Shown here in pieces: positions 56,956 through 64,000 of a stretch of DNA of 64,000 bases. The notes beneath the pieces are model-generated. The model was not told where the DNA came from, made no database searches, and worked only from the letters and a program-made list of their open reading frames with translations. Source of the stretch: Vogesella indigofera (GTDB lineage: Bacteria; Pseudomonadota; Gammaproteobacteria; Burkholderiales; Chromobacteriaceae). How positions within the stretch are numbered: position 1 is the first letter of the stretch; every line of letters begins with the position of its first letter. The DNA lies in assembly GCF_003633895.1 (NCBI RefSeq), contig NZ_RBID01000011.1, positions 372,001-436,000 on the forward strand, read 5' to 3'. The position numbers and the translations under genes were made by a program.

Positions 56956-58176
56956 ATGACGAATCAGCTTGTTGACGCGCCGATAAGCCGCGCCGAGGAC
57001 CGGGAAGCAAGCGGTGACCGGCGCGCCTGCTGGAGCGGTGTCTTCGCGATGACGCTTTGCGTCTTCGTGCTGATCGCTTCGGAATTCATGCCGGTGAGCC
57101 TGCTGACCCCGATGGCAGCCGAACTGCAGGTCAGCGAAGGGCTGGCGGGCTACGGGCTCGCCATCTCCGGCGTGTTCGCGGTGGCCAGCAGCCTGTCGAT
57201 CGCGTCGCTGGCCGGCGCGATGAACCGCAAGACGCTGCTGCTGTGGCTGACCGGGCTCATGGGTGTGTCGGGGCTGGTGGTCGCGATGGCACCCGACTAC
57301 CCGACCTACATGGCAGGCCGCGCGCTGATCGGCGTGGTGGTCGGCGGGTTCTGGTCGATGTCGGCTGCCGTCGCCATGCGGCTGGTACCCGCCCAGCAGG
57401 TGCCGAAGGCCCTGGCCGTCTTCAACGGTGGCAATGCGCTGGCCACCGTGGTGGCGGCGCCGCTGGGCAGTTATCTTGGCGGCATCATCGGCTGGCGCGG
57501 GGCCTTCTTCTGCCTGCTGCCGGTGGCCTTGATCTCGCTGCTGTGGCAGTGGCGCAGCCTGCCCGCCATGAAGGTGGTCGCCCGCCCGGCGAATGCGGGC
57601 GGTGTCTTCAGGCTGTTGCAGCGGCCCCAGATCGTGCTGGGCATGCTGGGGGTGGGCACGTTCTTCATGGGCCAGTTCGTGCTGTTTACCTACGTGCGCC
57701 CCTTCTTGGAAAACGTCACCCAGGTGACCGTGTCGACACTGTCGATGATCCTGTTGCTGATCGGTGTCGCGGGTTTCGTCGGTGCCACGCTGATCGGCCG
57801 CTTCCTGAGGGCAGGTCTCTACCGTACGCTGGTGTGCATTCCGGTGCTCATGGCCGCGATCGGGCTGTGTCTGGTCGCCTTTGGCAGCTCTGTGGCCGCG
57901 GTCTGCCTGCTGCTGTGGCTGTGGGGGCTGGTGGCCACGGCCGCGCCGGTGGGCTGGTGGACGTGGCTTGCGCGTTCGTTGCCGAAAGACGCCGAGGCGG
58001 GCGACGGCCTGATGGTGGCCGTGATCCAGCTGTGCATCGCGCTGGGCTCCGTCATCGGCGGTCTGTTGTTCGATGGCAGTGGCTATCGCGCTACTTTCAT
58101 GGCCAGCGCGGCATTGCTGCTACTGGCCGCGGCATGGGCTTACCTGACTTCGCGCATGCAAGCGCCGGATGCCTGA
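56956..58176 (+). CDS. MFS efflux transporter (DHA1 type)
   Basis: 406 residues, twelve predicted membrane segments. The N-terminal ASEFMPVSLLTPMAAELQVSEG and GRALIGVVVGGFWSM match the purine/drug efflux subgroup (NepI/AraJ/PbuE-like). The ATG is 3 bases after the hydrolase stop. Together with the LysR regulator this suggests an inducible detoxification or efflux unit. Confidence 0.9.
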   Translation: MTNQLVDAPISRAEDREASGDRRACWSGVFAMTLCVFVLIASEFMPVSLLTPMAAELQVSEGLAGYGLAISGVFAVASSLSIASLAGAMNRKTLLLWLTGLMGVSGLVVAMAPDYPTYMAGRALIGVVVGGFWSMSAAVAMRLVPAQQVPKALAVFNGGNALATVVAAPLGSYLGGIIGWRGAFFCLLPVALISLLWQWRSLPAMKVVARPANAGGVFRLLQRPQIVLGMLGVGTFFMGQFVLFTYVRPFLENVTQVTVSTLSMILLLIGVAGFVGATLIGRFLRAGLYRTLVCIPVLMAAIGLCLVAFGSSVAAVCLLLWLWGLVATAAPVGWWTWLARSLPKDAEAGDGLMVAVIQLCIALGSVIGGLLFDGSGYRATFMASAALLLLAAAWAYLTSRMQAPDA

Positions 58177-58224
58177 GTCGGGCTCCACCGCCGGGGTGCT
58201 GCATGACGAGGCAACAAGTTATGC

Positions 58225-58339
58225 GCCACGCCAGTCCATGAAAAAACCCGCCAACCGGCGGGTTTTTTCATGGTGCCCGCTGGTGGCGGGGCTGCCGGGG
58301 CCAGGCTGGCGCGCGATCGCTTGTCGCGGCCAACCTTGC
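58225..58339 (+). repeat. Direct repeat, copy 2 (115 bp), right of the three-gene cassette
   Basis: Near-duplicate of 54549-54660 including terminator (stem AAAAAACCCGCC with an AACC loop, about 58237-58271) and a repeat copy at 58326-58338. It serves as terminator for the MFS gene. Confidence 0.9.
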
Positions 58340-58451
58340 GGATATTGTGCTCACTGCCGGTGGGATGGACCGGCGGGCGCGGGCTGCATGACCGGTCGGG
58401 TCGGCAGCCGTTACGGGTGGCCGGGTGGGGCCTGCCGCGTTGCCGGTGTGT

Positions 58452-60575
58452 TCAGGCGACCTTGAACTGCTGCATCAGCGCGGCCAGGCGCTGGCTGGCG
58501 GCGGCGGTCTGTTCCGCGCTGTGCTCGCTTTGTAGCAGCACGCTGCTGATGTTCTGCGTGGCGCTGTCGACGTGCTGCACCTTGTCACCATAACCGCGGC
58601 TGGCGCTGGCGATGCCGTCGATGGCGGAGATCAGGGTAGCGATCAGCTGCTGCGCGTCGCCGTTGTCGTGGGCGGCGTCCTCGGCCAGTTTCAGGCCGTC
58701 TTCCATCTTGCTCATGCCGCTGCCCATGCTGCTGACGGCGCCGGCCGCCTGCTGCTGGATGCCGCTGATCATGCCGCCGATCTGCAGCGTGGCGCTGGCG
58801 GTGCGATCGGCCAGCTTGCGCACCTCGTCGGCGACCACGGCGAAGCCGCGGCCGGATTCGCCGGCCCGCGCCGCCTCGATCGCCGCGTTCAGTGCCAGCA
58901 GGTTGGTCTGGTCGGCGATGTCGCGGATCACCGCCACGATCTCGCCGATCTCGCTGGCGCTGGCCTGCAGCTGTTGCAGGGTCAGCGACGAGCCGAGCAC
59001 CGATTCGCGGATGCCCTGCGAGCGCTCGCGAATCAGCGCCACCTGCTGCGTGCTGCCCTGCGCCAGCGCTTCCATGCGCTGCAGGATGCTGGCGGCGCTG
59101 TCGCTAGCATGGTCGATCTGCTGCTGTTGCTGCCCCAATAGCGGGCGCATCTCCGCCATGCGCTCGACCACGCCCATCACGCTGTCGCGGGTGTCGTGGC
59201 GGCTGCCCTGCAGCTGCTGGTTGGCGATGCCGATCTCGTGCGAGGCGTGCACCACCTGGCGGATGGTGCCTTCCAGCTTGTCGATGAAGCTGTTGAACCA
59301 GCTGGCCAGCGTCGACAGCTCGTCCGGCTTGCGGCTGTCCAGCGCCAGGCGCTGGCGCAGGTCGCCGCCGCCCTCGGCGATGCTGCGGATGGCGCGGATC
59401 AGCGAGGTGACGCGCCCGGTCAGCTGCTTGGCGCCGAGGTGGTAGAACGCCAGCACCCCCAGCGCCTGCGCCACCCAGAACACCGGCAGCGACAGCGCCG
59501 CCGGCAGCCCGGCAAAGTGGTCGATGGCCCAGCCGGCGAGGCCGGCGGGAATGGCGGTCAGCAGGTACAGCCGCGTCAGGCGGTAGCCCAGCGGCCGGCT
59601 GCGGTACACCTCTTCCAGATCGGCCTCGCACATCATGCCCCAGGTGTCGTCGCTGCCGGGCAGCTGGAAGGTGACGCCGCGGCCGACCACCGGGATGTAG
59701 CGGTAGTCGGCGTAGCCGGGATAGCTGACGAAGGTGTTTTCGCCGCAGCGGATGGTTTCGCGCACGCCGGGGTGCAGCTGGCCGCTGGACGGGTCGTTGA
59801 AGCGTAGCTCCAGCTCGGTGTGCCTCTGCACCCGCACGCTGCCGAACGGGGTGGCAACGCCGTCCTTCAGGTTGTCGCCGAGGCTGAAGGTCTTGTCCTC
59901 GAAGCGCGAACGCGACAGCGCGGTGCCCGGCACCACGCCGGGATCGAACACCGGTTTGGCCATGAACAGGTAGTTGTCGCCGGAGTCGCGGAAGATGTGC
60001 CCGGCCTCGCGCTGGATCAGGTCGCCGAGCACGTCGTTGGGCACCCGCCCGCACAGGCAGCGGCTGCCATTGTCCAGCGGCAGGTAGAACATCAGCGTCA
60101 CTTCGTCGTGAAAGCGCGAGGTGGACGGCCCCAGCTGTTCGGTGACGGGGTCGTTGTAGGGGCCGTGCAGGAAACGCTGGCGCAGGCCGCGCTGCAGCGC
60201 CGCCGGCTGCGTCAGACGTTGGCCGCAGCGCTGCGTGGCGGTGGACGCCAGCACCACGCCGGTGGCGTCGACGATGAACAGCTCGGAGAAGTCCGGCGCC
60301 AGCTGCTTGCGGCGTGCCAGCAGCGCCTGCGGCTGCGCGCTGCTGCGGCACTGTTGCGCCAGCGTCTCCAGCTGCACCCATTGTCCGCTGGCCCAGCGCT
60401 GCAGGATGTCGACGCGGTTGGCGGCGAGGCTGCCGAAAATCTGCGCCATCGCGTCGTGGCGGTGACGGTTGAGCAGGCAGCTCCAGCGCATGGCCAGCTT
60501 GCCGGTGCCGCCGAACCACGGCAGCCAGTGTTGCTCTTTGCGACTCAGGGACATGGTAGGACTTGGTGCAGTCAT
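58452..60575 (-). CDS. Methyl-accepting chemotaxis protein with N-terminal sensor ahead of the membrane segments
   Basis: 707 residues. I see no membrane segment in the first about 330 residues, which form a Cache-like sensor ([17 protein letters not shown], then [13 protein letters not shown]). Two hydrophobic segments follow ([35 protein letters not shown]), then a HAMP-like region and the signalling hairpin [20 protein letters not shown]. The sensor would therefore be cytoplasmic, unlike classical receptors. The ligand is unknown. The start may also be the second ATG (MSLSRKEQ). Confidence 0.88.
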   Translation of the reverse strand: MTAPSPTMSLSRKEQHWLPWFGGTGKLAMRWSCLLNRHRHDAMAQIFGSLAANRVDILQRWASGQWVQLETLAQQCRSSAQPQALLARRKQLAPDFSELFIVDATGVVLASTATQRCGQRLTQPAALQRGLRQRFLHGPYNDPVTEQLGPSTSRFHDEVTLMFYLPLDNGSRCLCGRVPNDVLGDLIQREAGHIFRDSGDNYLFMAKPVFDPGVVPGTALSRSRFEDKTFSLGDNLKDGVATPFGSVRVQRHTELELRFNDPSSGQLHPGVRETIRCGENTFVSYPGYADYRYIPVVGRGVTFQLPGSDDTWGMMCEADLEEVYRSRPLGYRLTRLYLLTAIPAGLAGWAIDHFAGLPAALSLPVFWVAQALGVLAFYHLGAKQLTGRVTSLIRAIRSIAEGGGDLRQRLALDSRKPDELSTLASWFNSFIDKLEGTIRQVVHASHEIGIANQQLQGSRHDTRDSVMGVVERMAEMRPLLGQQQQQIDHASDSAASILQRMEALAQGSTQQVALIRERSQGIRESVLGSSLTLQQLQASASEIGEIVAVIRDIADQTNLLALNAAIEAARAGESGRGFAVVADEVRKLADRTASATLQIGGMISGIQQQAAGAVSSMGSGMSKMEDGLKLAEDAAHDNGDAQQLIATLISAIDGIASASRGYGDKVQHVDSATQNISSVLLQSEHSAEQTAAASQRLAALMQQFKVA

Positions 60576-60720
60576 GGCGATCCTGTCAGCGGAGGGGGAT
60601 GCCGTGTTGCAGCAAGAATCAGGCCATTATTTCGATAAATAATGCTGCGCCGGTCGCGCCGTCATGGTGCAGCGCGATGACCGGGAACGTGCCGCTGCGC
60701 CGAACTGGTGCGCCGCTGCC

Positions 60721-60746
60721 GCCTGCGGCCAACGTTGGCCGCAGGC
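60721..60746. repeat. Perfect 26-base palindrome built from the dispersed repeat
   Basis: GCCTGCGGCCAAC joined directly to its own complement, without a loop, 3 bases after the methyltransferase stop. It contains the repeat core on both strands. There is no T-run. Confidence 0.8.
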
Positions 60747-60748
60747 GT

Positions 60749-61414
60749 TCAGCTGTCGATGCGGCCGCGGGTGTAGGTCAGGAAGTGGCCCTTGTAGGCC
60801 TCGCCGCTGTTCTGCCGCCGTGCCGCCGCGCGCTCGCTGAAGCGGTAGCCGCGCGCCTGCATCGCGTGGGTGAACGCATTCTTGTTGCCGCGGCCGGGGT
60901 CGAGCACGATCACCTCGGCGTTGTCGGCGCAGTGGCGGTCGAGAAAGCCGGCCAGCTGCGACGGCAGCTCGCGGTCGTAGAGCAGGTCGCTGCCGATGAT
61001 CAGGTCGAACTTGCCCAGCGCCGGATTGGCGGTGGCCCAGTTGCCATTCTGGTACGGCACCGCCGGCAGGCCGCAGCGCAGCGCGTTGTGCTGCAGGAAG
61101 CTGTCGGTCAGCGGGTGGCAGTCGCTGGCGGTGATGTCGCCGCCGCGCTGCTGCAGCACCAGGCTGGCCAGCCCCAGGCCGCAGCCGACCTCCAGGATGC
61201 GCTTGCCGCGGATGTTCTTGCTGAGCATGGCGTCGGCCATGATGCGTGCCGACGGCCACACCAGCCCGAACAGCGGCCACGCCGCTTCCGGAATGCCGGC
61301 CGCGGCGGCGGCGCCGTCGGGATCGTGGTACTGGTTGCCATCCAGCAGCGAGCGGATGGGATAGCGGGTGTCTCCGATGAGCACGGATTCGAATTTGACC
61401 TGATAGCCGGGCAT
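60749..61414 (-). CDS. Class I SAM-dependent methyltransferase (METTL23/lysine-type)
   Basis: 221 residues with the SAM-binding motif ILEVGCGLGLASLVL, SDCHPLT (motif II), and LIIGSDLLYD (motif IV). The layout resembles the METTL-type protein-lysine methyltransferases. The substrate is unknown. I prefer the ATG at 61414 (MPGYQVKFES); a GTG two codons upstream is possible. Confidence 0.85.
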   Translation of the reverse strand: MPGYQVKFESVLIGDTRYPIRSLLDGNQYHDPDGAAAAAGIPEAAWPLFGLVWPSARIMADAMLSKNIRGKRILEVGCGLGLASLVLQQRGGDITASDCHPLTDSFLQHNALRCGLPAVPYQNGNWATANPALGKFDLIIGSDLLYDRELPSQLAGFLDRHCADNAEVIVLDPGRGNKNAFTHAMQARGYRFSERAAARRQNSGEAYKGHFLTYTRGRIDS

Positions 61415-61536
61415 GGGCACTTTCGGGCGATAGAGGGATCGGCACTGATCAACTTATCGCGCCAGGTGCGCAGCAACAGGAAGAAGAGTCTGGGTCGGGC
61501 TGCCGGCGGCGTGGCGGCCGCCGGGGTGTTCGGGTG

Positions 61537-62118
61537 TTACGCGCCGTGCTGGCGGTGTTGCGGGTGCTGCGGGCAAGTGCAGAGATGGTCGTTGACCACG
61601 CCGGTGGCCTGCAGGAAGGCGTAGATCACCGTGCTGCCGACAAAATTCATGCCTTCCTTTTTCAGCGCCTTGCTGATGCGGTCGGACAATTCGGTACTGG
61701 CCGGGCATTCGCCCAGGCTGGCCCACTGGTTTTGCAGCGGCTGGCCATCAACATGATCCCACAACCAGCGTGCAAAGCTGCCATGTTTTTGCTGCATTGC
61801 AAGAAAAACGCGGGCGTTGCGGATCGCGCTGTTGATCTTCAGCCGGTTGCGCACGATGCCGGCATCCTGCAGCAGCCGCTCGACGTCGGCCTCGTCCATC
61901 GCTGCCACCCGTTGCGGGTCGAAGTGGTGGAAGGCGCGGCGGTAGTTGTCGCGCTTTCTCAGGATGGTGATCCACGACAGCCCGGCCTGGGCGCCTTCCA
62001 GCACCAGCATCTCGAACAGCTTGCGGTCGTCGTGTACCGGCTGCCCCCATTCGGTGTCGTGGTAGGCGATGTACAGCGGGTCGTCGCTGCACCAGCCGCA
62101 GCGTTGCAGAGTGGTCAT
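61537..62118 (-). CDS. tag: DNA-3-methyladenine glycosylase I
   Basis: 193 residues with the zinc-binding RCGWCSDDPLYIAYHDTEWG and the helix-hairpin-helix region LILRKRD-like (WITILRKRDNYRRAF). The C-terminal His/Cys zinc ligands are CTCPQH. It excises 3-methyladenine from alkylated DNA. The start at 62118 follows the family pattern; an in-frame ATG at 62160 exists. Confidence 0.94.
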   Translation of the reverse strand: MTTLQRCGWCSDDPLYIAYHDTEWGQPVHDDRKLFEMLVLEGAQAGLSWITILRKRDNYRRAFHHFDPQRVAAMDEADVERLLQDAGIVRNRLKINSAIRNARVFLAMQQKHGSFARWLWDHVDGQPLQNQWASLGECPASTELSDRISKALKKEGMNFVGSTVIYAFLQATGVVNDHLCTCPQHPQHRQHGA

Positions 62119-62260
62119 GGTGGCGGGTTCCTTGTGGGTGATGGCCGGTTTGCCGTTCATGACAGCATTGTAATGGCGATCTGCTGCCAGCGTGCTGTCA
62201 GCACATGGCATGGCAATTGCTGCGCTCCAGTGCAATAACAAATTAAAAGGGAGACCCAAG

Positions 62261-62839
62261 GTGCTGACAGTCATGCTGGTGAAGGACGGTTCCGGCAAGG
62301 CCGCGTCGTTGCGGACGCTGCTGGAGCAGGCTGGCGTGCGCGTGGTGGCCGAGGTGGAGGCGAACCTGCATCTGGCCGACGTGCTGGCGGCGGCGCGTCC
62401 CGACGTGGTGCTGATCGACAGCGATGCACCATCGCGCGACATGCTGGAGCAGGTGTGCGTGATGGGCGCGCAGAGCGAGCGGCCGGTGGTGATGTTCACC
62501 GACGACGGCAGCCGCGACACCATCCGCGCCGCGCTCAGCGCCGGCGTCGCCGCCTATGTGGTCGGCGACGTGGAAAGCAGCCGCATCCAGCCGCTGCTGG
62601 AGGTGGCGATCGAGCGCCACCAGATCGACGTCTCGCGCCGTGCCGAGCTGGCCGACGCGCAACGGCAGCTGGCCGACCGCAAGGTGGTGGAAAAGGCCAA
62701 GGGCCTGCTGATGGAGATGAAGGGGCTGGACGAGGCCACCGCCTACAAGCAGCTGCGCGAGCGGGCGATGAAGCAGCAGAAGAAGCTGTCCGAGGTAGCG
62801 CAGGAGATTATCAGCCTGGCGGAGTGGCTGAAAAGCTGA
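62261..62839 (+). CDS. nasT: ANTAR-domain response regulator (NasT-like antiterminator)
   Basis: 192 residues: an N-terminal receiver-like domain (VLIDSDAPSRDML) and a C-terminal ANTAR RNA-binding domain (KVVEKAKGLLMEMKGLDEATAYKQLRE). NasT proteins prevent premature termination in nitrate-assimilation leaders when a nitrate sensor releases them. GTG start at 62261 with GGGAGA six bases upstream. The target leader lies immediately downstream (63072-63157). Confidence 0.92.
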   Translation: MLTVMLVKDGSGKAASLRTLLEQAGVRVVAEVEANLHLADVLAAARPDVVLIDSDAPSRDMLEQVCVMGAQSERPVVMFTDDGSRDTIRAALSAGVAAYVVGDVESSRIQPLLEVAIERHQIDVSRRAELADAQRQLADRKVVEKAKGLLMEMKGLDEATAYKQLRERAMKQQKKLSEVAQEIISLAEWLKS

Positions 62840-62856
62840 ACCCGCCGCTGTCGCAC

Positions 62857-62894
62857 AAGGTTGGCCGCAACAGGCATGCTGTTGCGGCCTTTTG
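62857..62894 (+). terminator. Terminator after nasT formed by an exact 15-mer and a partial inverted copy
   Basis: GGCCGCAACAG pairs with CTGTTGCGGCC around a 5-base loop, followed by TTTT; 17 bases after the nasT stop. The 15-mer is exact at 62856-62870. Confidence 0.85.
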
Positions 62895-63012
62895 CTTTCT
62901 GGCGGCGCCACTCGTGGTGCACGCCGGTACCGAGCTGGTGCCGCGCGGTGCTGTTGCAGTGCAAAATAATTGCCGCAAAATAAAAAACCCATTAAAAACA
63001 AGGCATTGATGG

Positions 63013-63029
63013 CTGGCATGACCCTTGCT
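63013..63029 (+). promoter_or_regulatory. Sigma-54 promoter of the nitrate transport operon
   Basis: CTGGCATGACCCTTGCT matches the sigma-54 consensus (TGGCAC, N5, TTGCW) with GG and GC at the right spacing. Transcription should start near 63040, giving a leader of about 150 bases. Confidence 0.8.
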
Positions 63030-63071
63030 AAATGAATGGCGAGACGCGAACACGCGTCACAAAGCAGGAAG

Positions 63072-63157
63072 GTGCCAACGGCGGCGCAGGCCTGGTAACA
63101 CGGACAACGGCGTCCGTTGCCCTTTCTGATGAAGGGGTGACGGGCGCTTTTTCTTTT
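63072..63157 (+). promoter_or_regulatory. ANTAR-type two-hairpin antitermination leader
   Basis: Two hairpins carry the same six-base loop AACGGC: P1 stem GTGCC/GGCGC (63072-63087) and P2 stem ACGGAC/GTCCGT (63100-63117). The loops have A at position 1 and G at position 4, as known for ANTAR targets. The 3' arm of P2 is also the 5' arm of a terminator (GCGTCCGT with ACGGGCGC, 63110-63147, then CTTTTTCTTTT), so the two structures exclude each other. NasT binding should favour P2 and read-through. Confidence 0.8.
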
Positions 63158-63190
63158 GCACTTGCAGTCCACTCACTCTGGGAGCAGCAC

Positions 63191-64000
63191 ATGGAAAAGC
63201 GTCACGAACTCGATCACCACCCGCATGCGGCGGGCAACGAACGTCGCGACTTCCTCAAGGGAGCCTTGTCACTGATGGCCTCAACCGCCTTGCCTGCCGG
63301 CTTTGCCACCTCCGCCTTTGCCGCGGCCACCGGCAAACCCGAAAAGACCGAAGTCAAAGTCGGTTTCATCCCGCTGACCGACTGCGCGTCGGTGATCGTG
63401 GCGTCGAAGCTGGGCTTCGACAAGAAGTACGGCATCACCATCGTGCCGTCGAAGGAGGCCAGCTGGGCCGCGGTGCGCGACAAGCTGGTCAACGGCGAGC
63501 TGGACGCCTCGCACGCGCTGTACGGCATGATCTACGGCGTGCACCTCGGCATCGGCGGCCCGAAGAAGGACATGGCGGTTCTGATGACGCTGAACCAGAA
63601 CGGGCAGGGCATCACGCTCTCCAACCAGCTGAAGGAGAAGGGCGCCACCACTGGCCCGGCGCTGGCCAAGCTGATCAAGGCCGAGCCGCGCGAGTACACC
63701 TTCGCGCAGACCTTCCCCACCGGCACCCACGCCATGTGGCTGTACTACTGGCTGGCGGCGCACGGCGTCAATCCGCTGTCGGACGTGAAGACCATCGTGG
63801 TGCCGCCGCCGCAGATGGTGGCCAATATGCGTGTCGACAATATGGACGGCTACTGTGTCGGCGAGCCGTGGAACGCGCGCGCCATCGCCGACGGCATCGG
63901 CTTCTCGGTGGCCACCACGCAGCAGATCTGGCCGGATCACCCGGAAAAGGTGCTCGGCACCACCGGCGAGTGGGTGAAGAAGTATCCCAACACCGCGCGC
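63191..64000 (+). CDS. nrtA: Nitrate-type ABC transporter substrate-binding protein (3' end outside window)
   Basis: 270 residues visible and open to the end. The N-terminus carries a Tat signal ERRDFLKGALSLMAS; the mature part has VKVGFIPLTDCASVIVASKLG, the NrtA/CmpA/NasF-type ligand-binding fold, and NMDGYCVGEPWNARA. It should bind nitrate (or nitrite/bicarbonate in paralogues) in the periplasm. Start at 63191 with GGGAG six bases before. Its sigma-54/ANTAR leader supports nitrate assimilation. Confidence 0.9.
   Translation, partial: MEKRHELDHHPHAAGNERRDFLKGALSLMASTALPAGFATSAFAAATGKPEKTEVKVGFIPLTDCASVIVASKLGFDKKYGITIVPSKEASWAAVRDKLVNGELDASHALYGMIYGVHLGIGGPKKDMAVLMTLNQNGQGITLSNQLKEKGATTGPALAKLIKAEPREYTFAQTFPTGTHAMWLYYWLAAHGVNPLSDVKTIVVPPPQMVANMRVDNMDGYCVGEPWNARAIADGIGFSVATTQQIWPDHPEKVLGTTGEWVKKYPNTAR

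Larger units (their letters stand above)
54661..58224. mobile_element. Inserted cassette (LysR, Tat-type hydrolase, MFS) between direct repeats
   Basis: Three genes are flanked by 112-115 bp direct repeats. The cassette contains no copy of the dispersed repeat that is frequent on both sides. No transposase or integrase is present, so it may have entered by homologous recombination through the repeated terminator, for example after DNA uptake, or by an event whose machinery was lost. Confidence 0.6.

Overview
The window is a piece of a GC-rich bacterial chromosome, most likely a betaproteobacterium of the order Neisseriales (Chromobacteriaceae-like). The evidence is the gene content: BipA, a ubiUVT set for anaerobic ubiquinone synthesis, ccoIS, trkAH, FliW, a multifunctional Cca and sigma-54/ANTAR-controlled nitrate uptake. 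A short dispersed repeat also behaves like the DNA uptake sequences of Neisseriaceae. The genus is an inference.

Positions 1 to about 21047 are a lower-GC genomic island with a Tn7-like transposition module on the minus strand: tnsA (20331-19654), tnsB (19651-17846), tnsC (17853-16885) and tniQ (16834-14927). Its cargo lies to the left and runs out of the window. One cargo unit is a minus-strand three-gene operon: a metallo-beta-lactamase-fold protein, a trypsin-like protease/STAND ATPase of about 1931 residues, and an 89-residue protein. It resembles an AVAST (Avs) type I anti-phage system. The protease-STAND gene is broken twice, each time at a run of eight G on its coding strand. The other cargo gene, on the plus strand, encodes at least 2440 residues with a DnaG-type primase/Toprim module, a reverse transcriptase and a C-terminal nitrilase-fold domain. 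The RT-nitrilase pairing resembles class 1 UG/DRT defence reverse transcriptases. The fused primase is the most unusual feature of the window. The island ends in an AT-rich stretch just downstream of msrB, a candidate attachment site.

Positions 21100-54660 and 58225-64000 are ordinary chromosome. On the minus strand are msrB, a histidine phosphatase, an AEC transporter, dgt and an unknown gene. Next come an AtaL-like gene, an acyltransferase, DUF1415, cspA, an Hpt/HD-GYP phosphodiesterase, ubiU-ubiV-ubiT, ppnP and an SPFH gene. A tightly packed minus-strand run holds trkA, a VOC gene, trkH, slt, an NDUFA9-like SDR, cca and a prpF-like gene. Then follow ccoI-ccoS, a quinone oxidoreductase, an unknown gene, typA, fliW, a DUF455 gene, two small unknown genes, trhP and argS. 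The right edge has a chemoreceptor, a methyltransferase, tag, an ANTAR regulator (nasT-like) and the start of a Tat-exported nitrate-type binding protein. The leader of the last gene shows a sigma-54 promoter, two ANTAR-type hairpins and an overlapping terminator.

A 14-15 base repeat, CAAGGTTGGCCGCAA, occurs about 20 times in this chromosomal part. It lies both inside genes, where the minus-strand copies usually read Ala-Ala-Asn-Leu, and as inverted pairs forming hairpins after genes. I find no copy in the 21-kb island or in a three-gene cassette (LysR, Tat-type hydrolase, MFS; 54661-58224) that is flanked by 112-115 bp direct repeats. The repeat therefore marks native DNA and both insertions look acquired.
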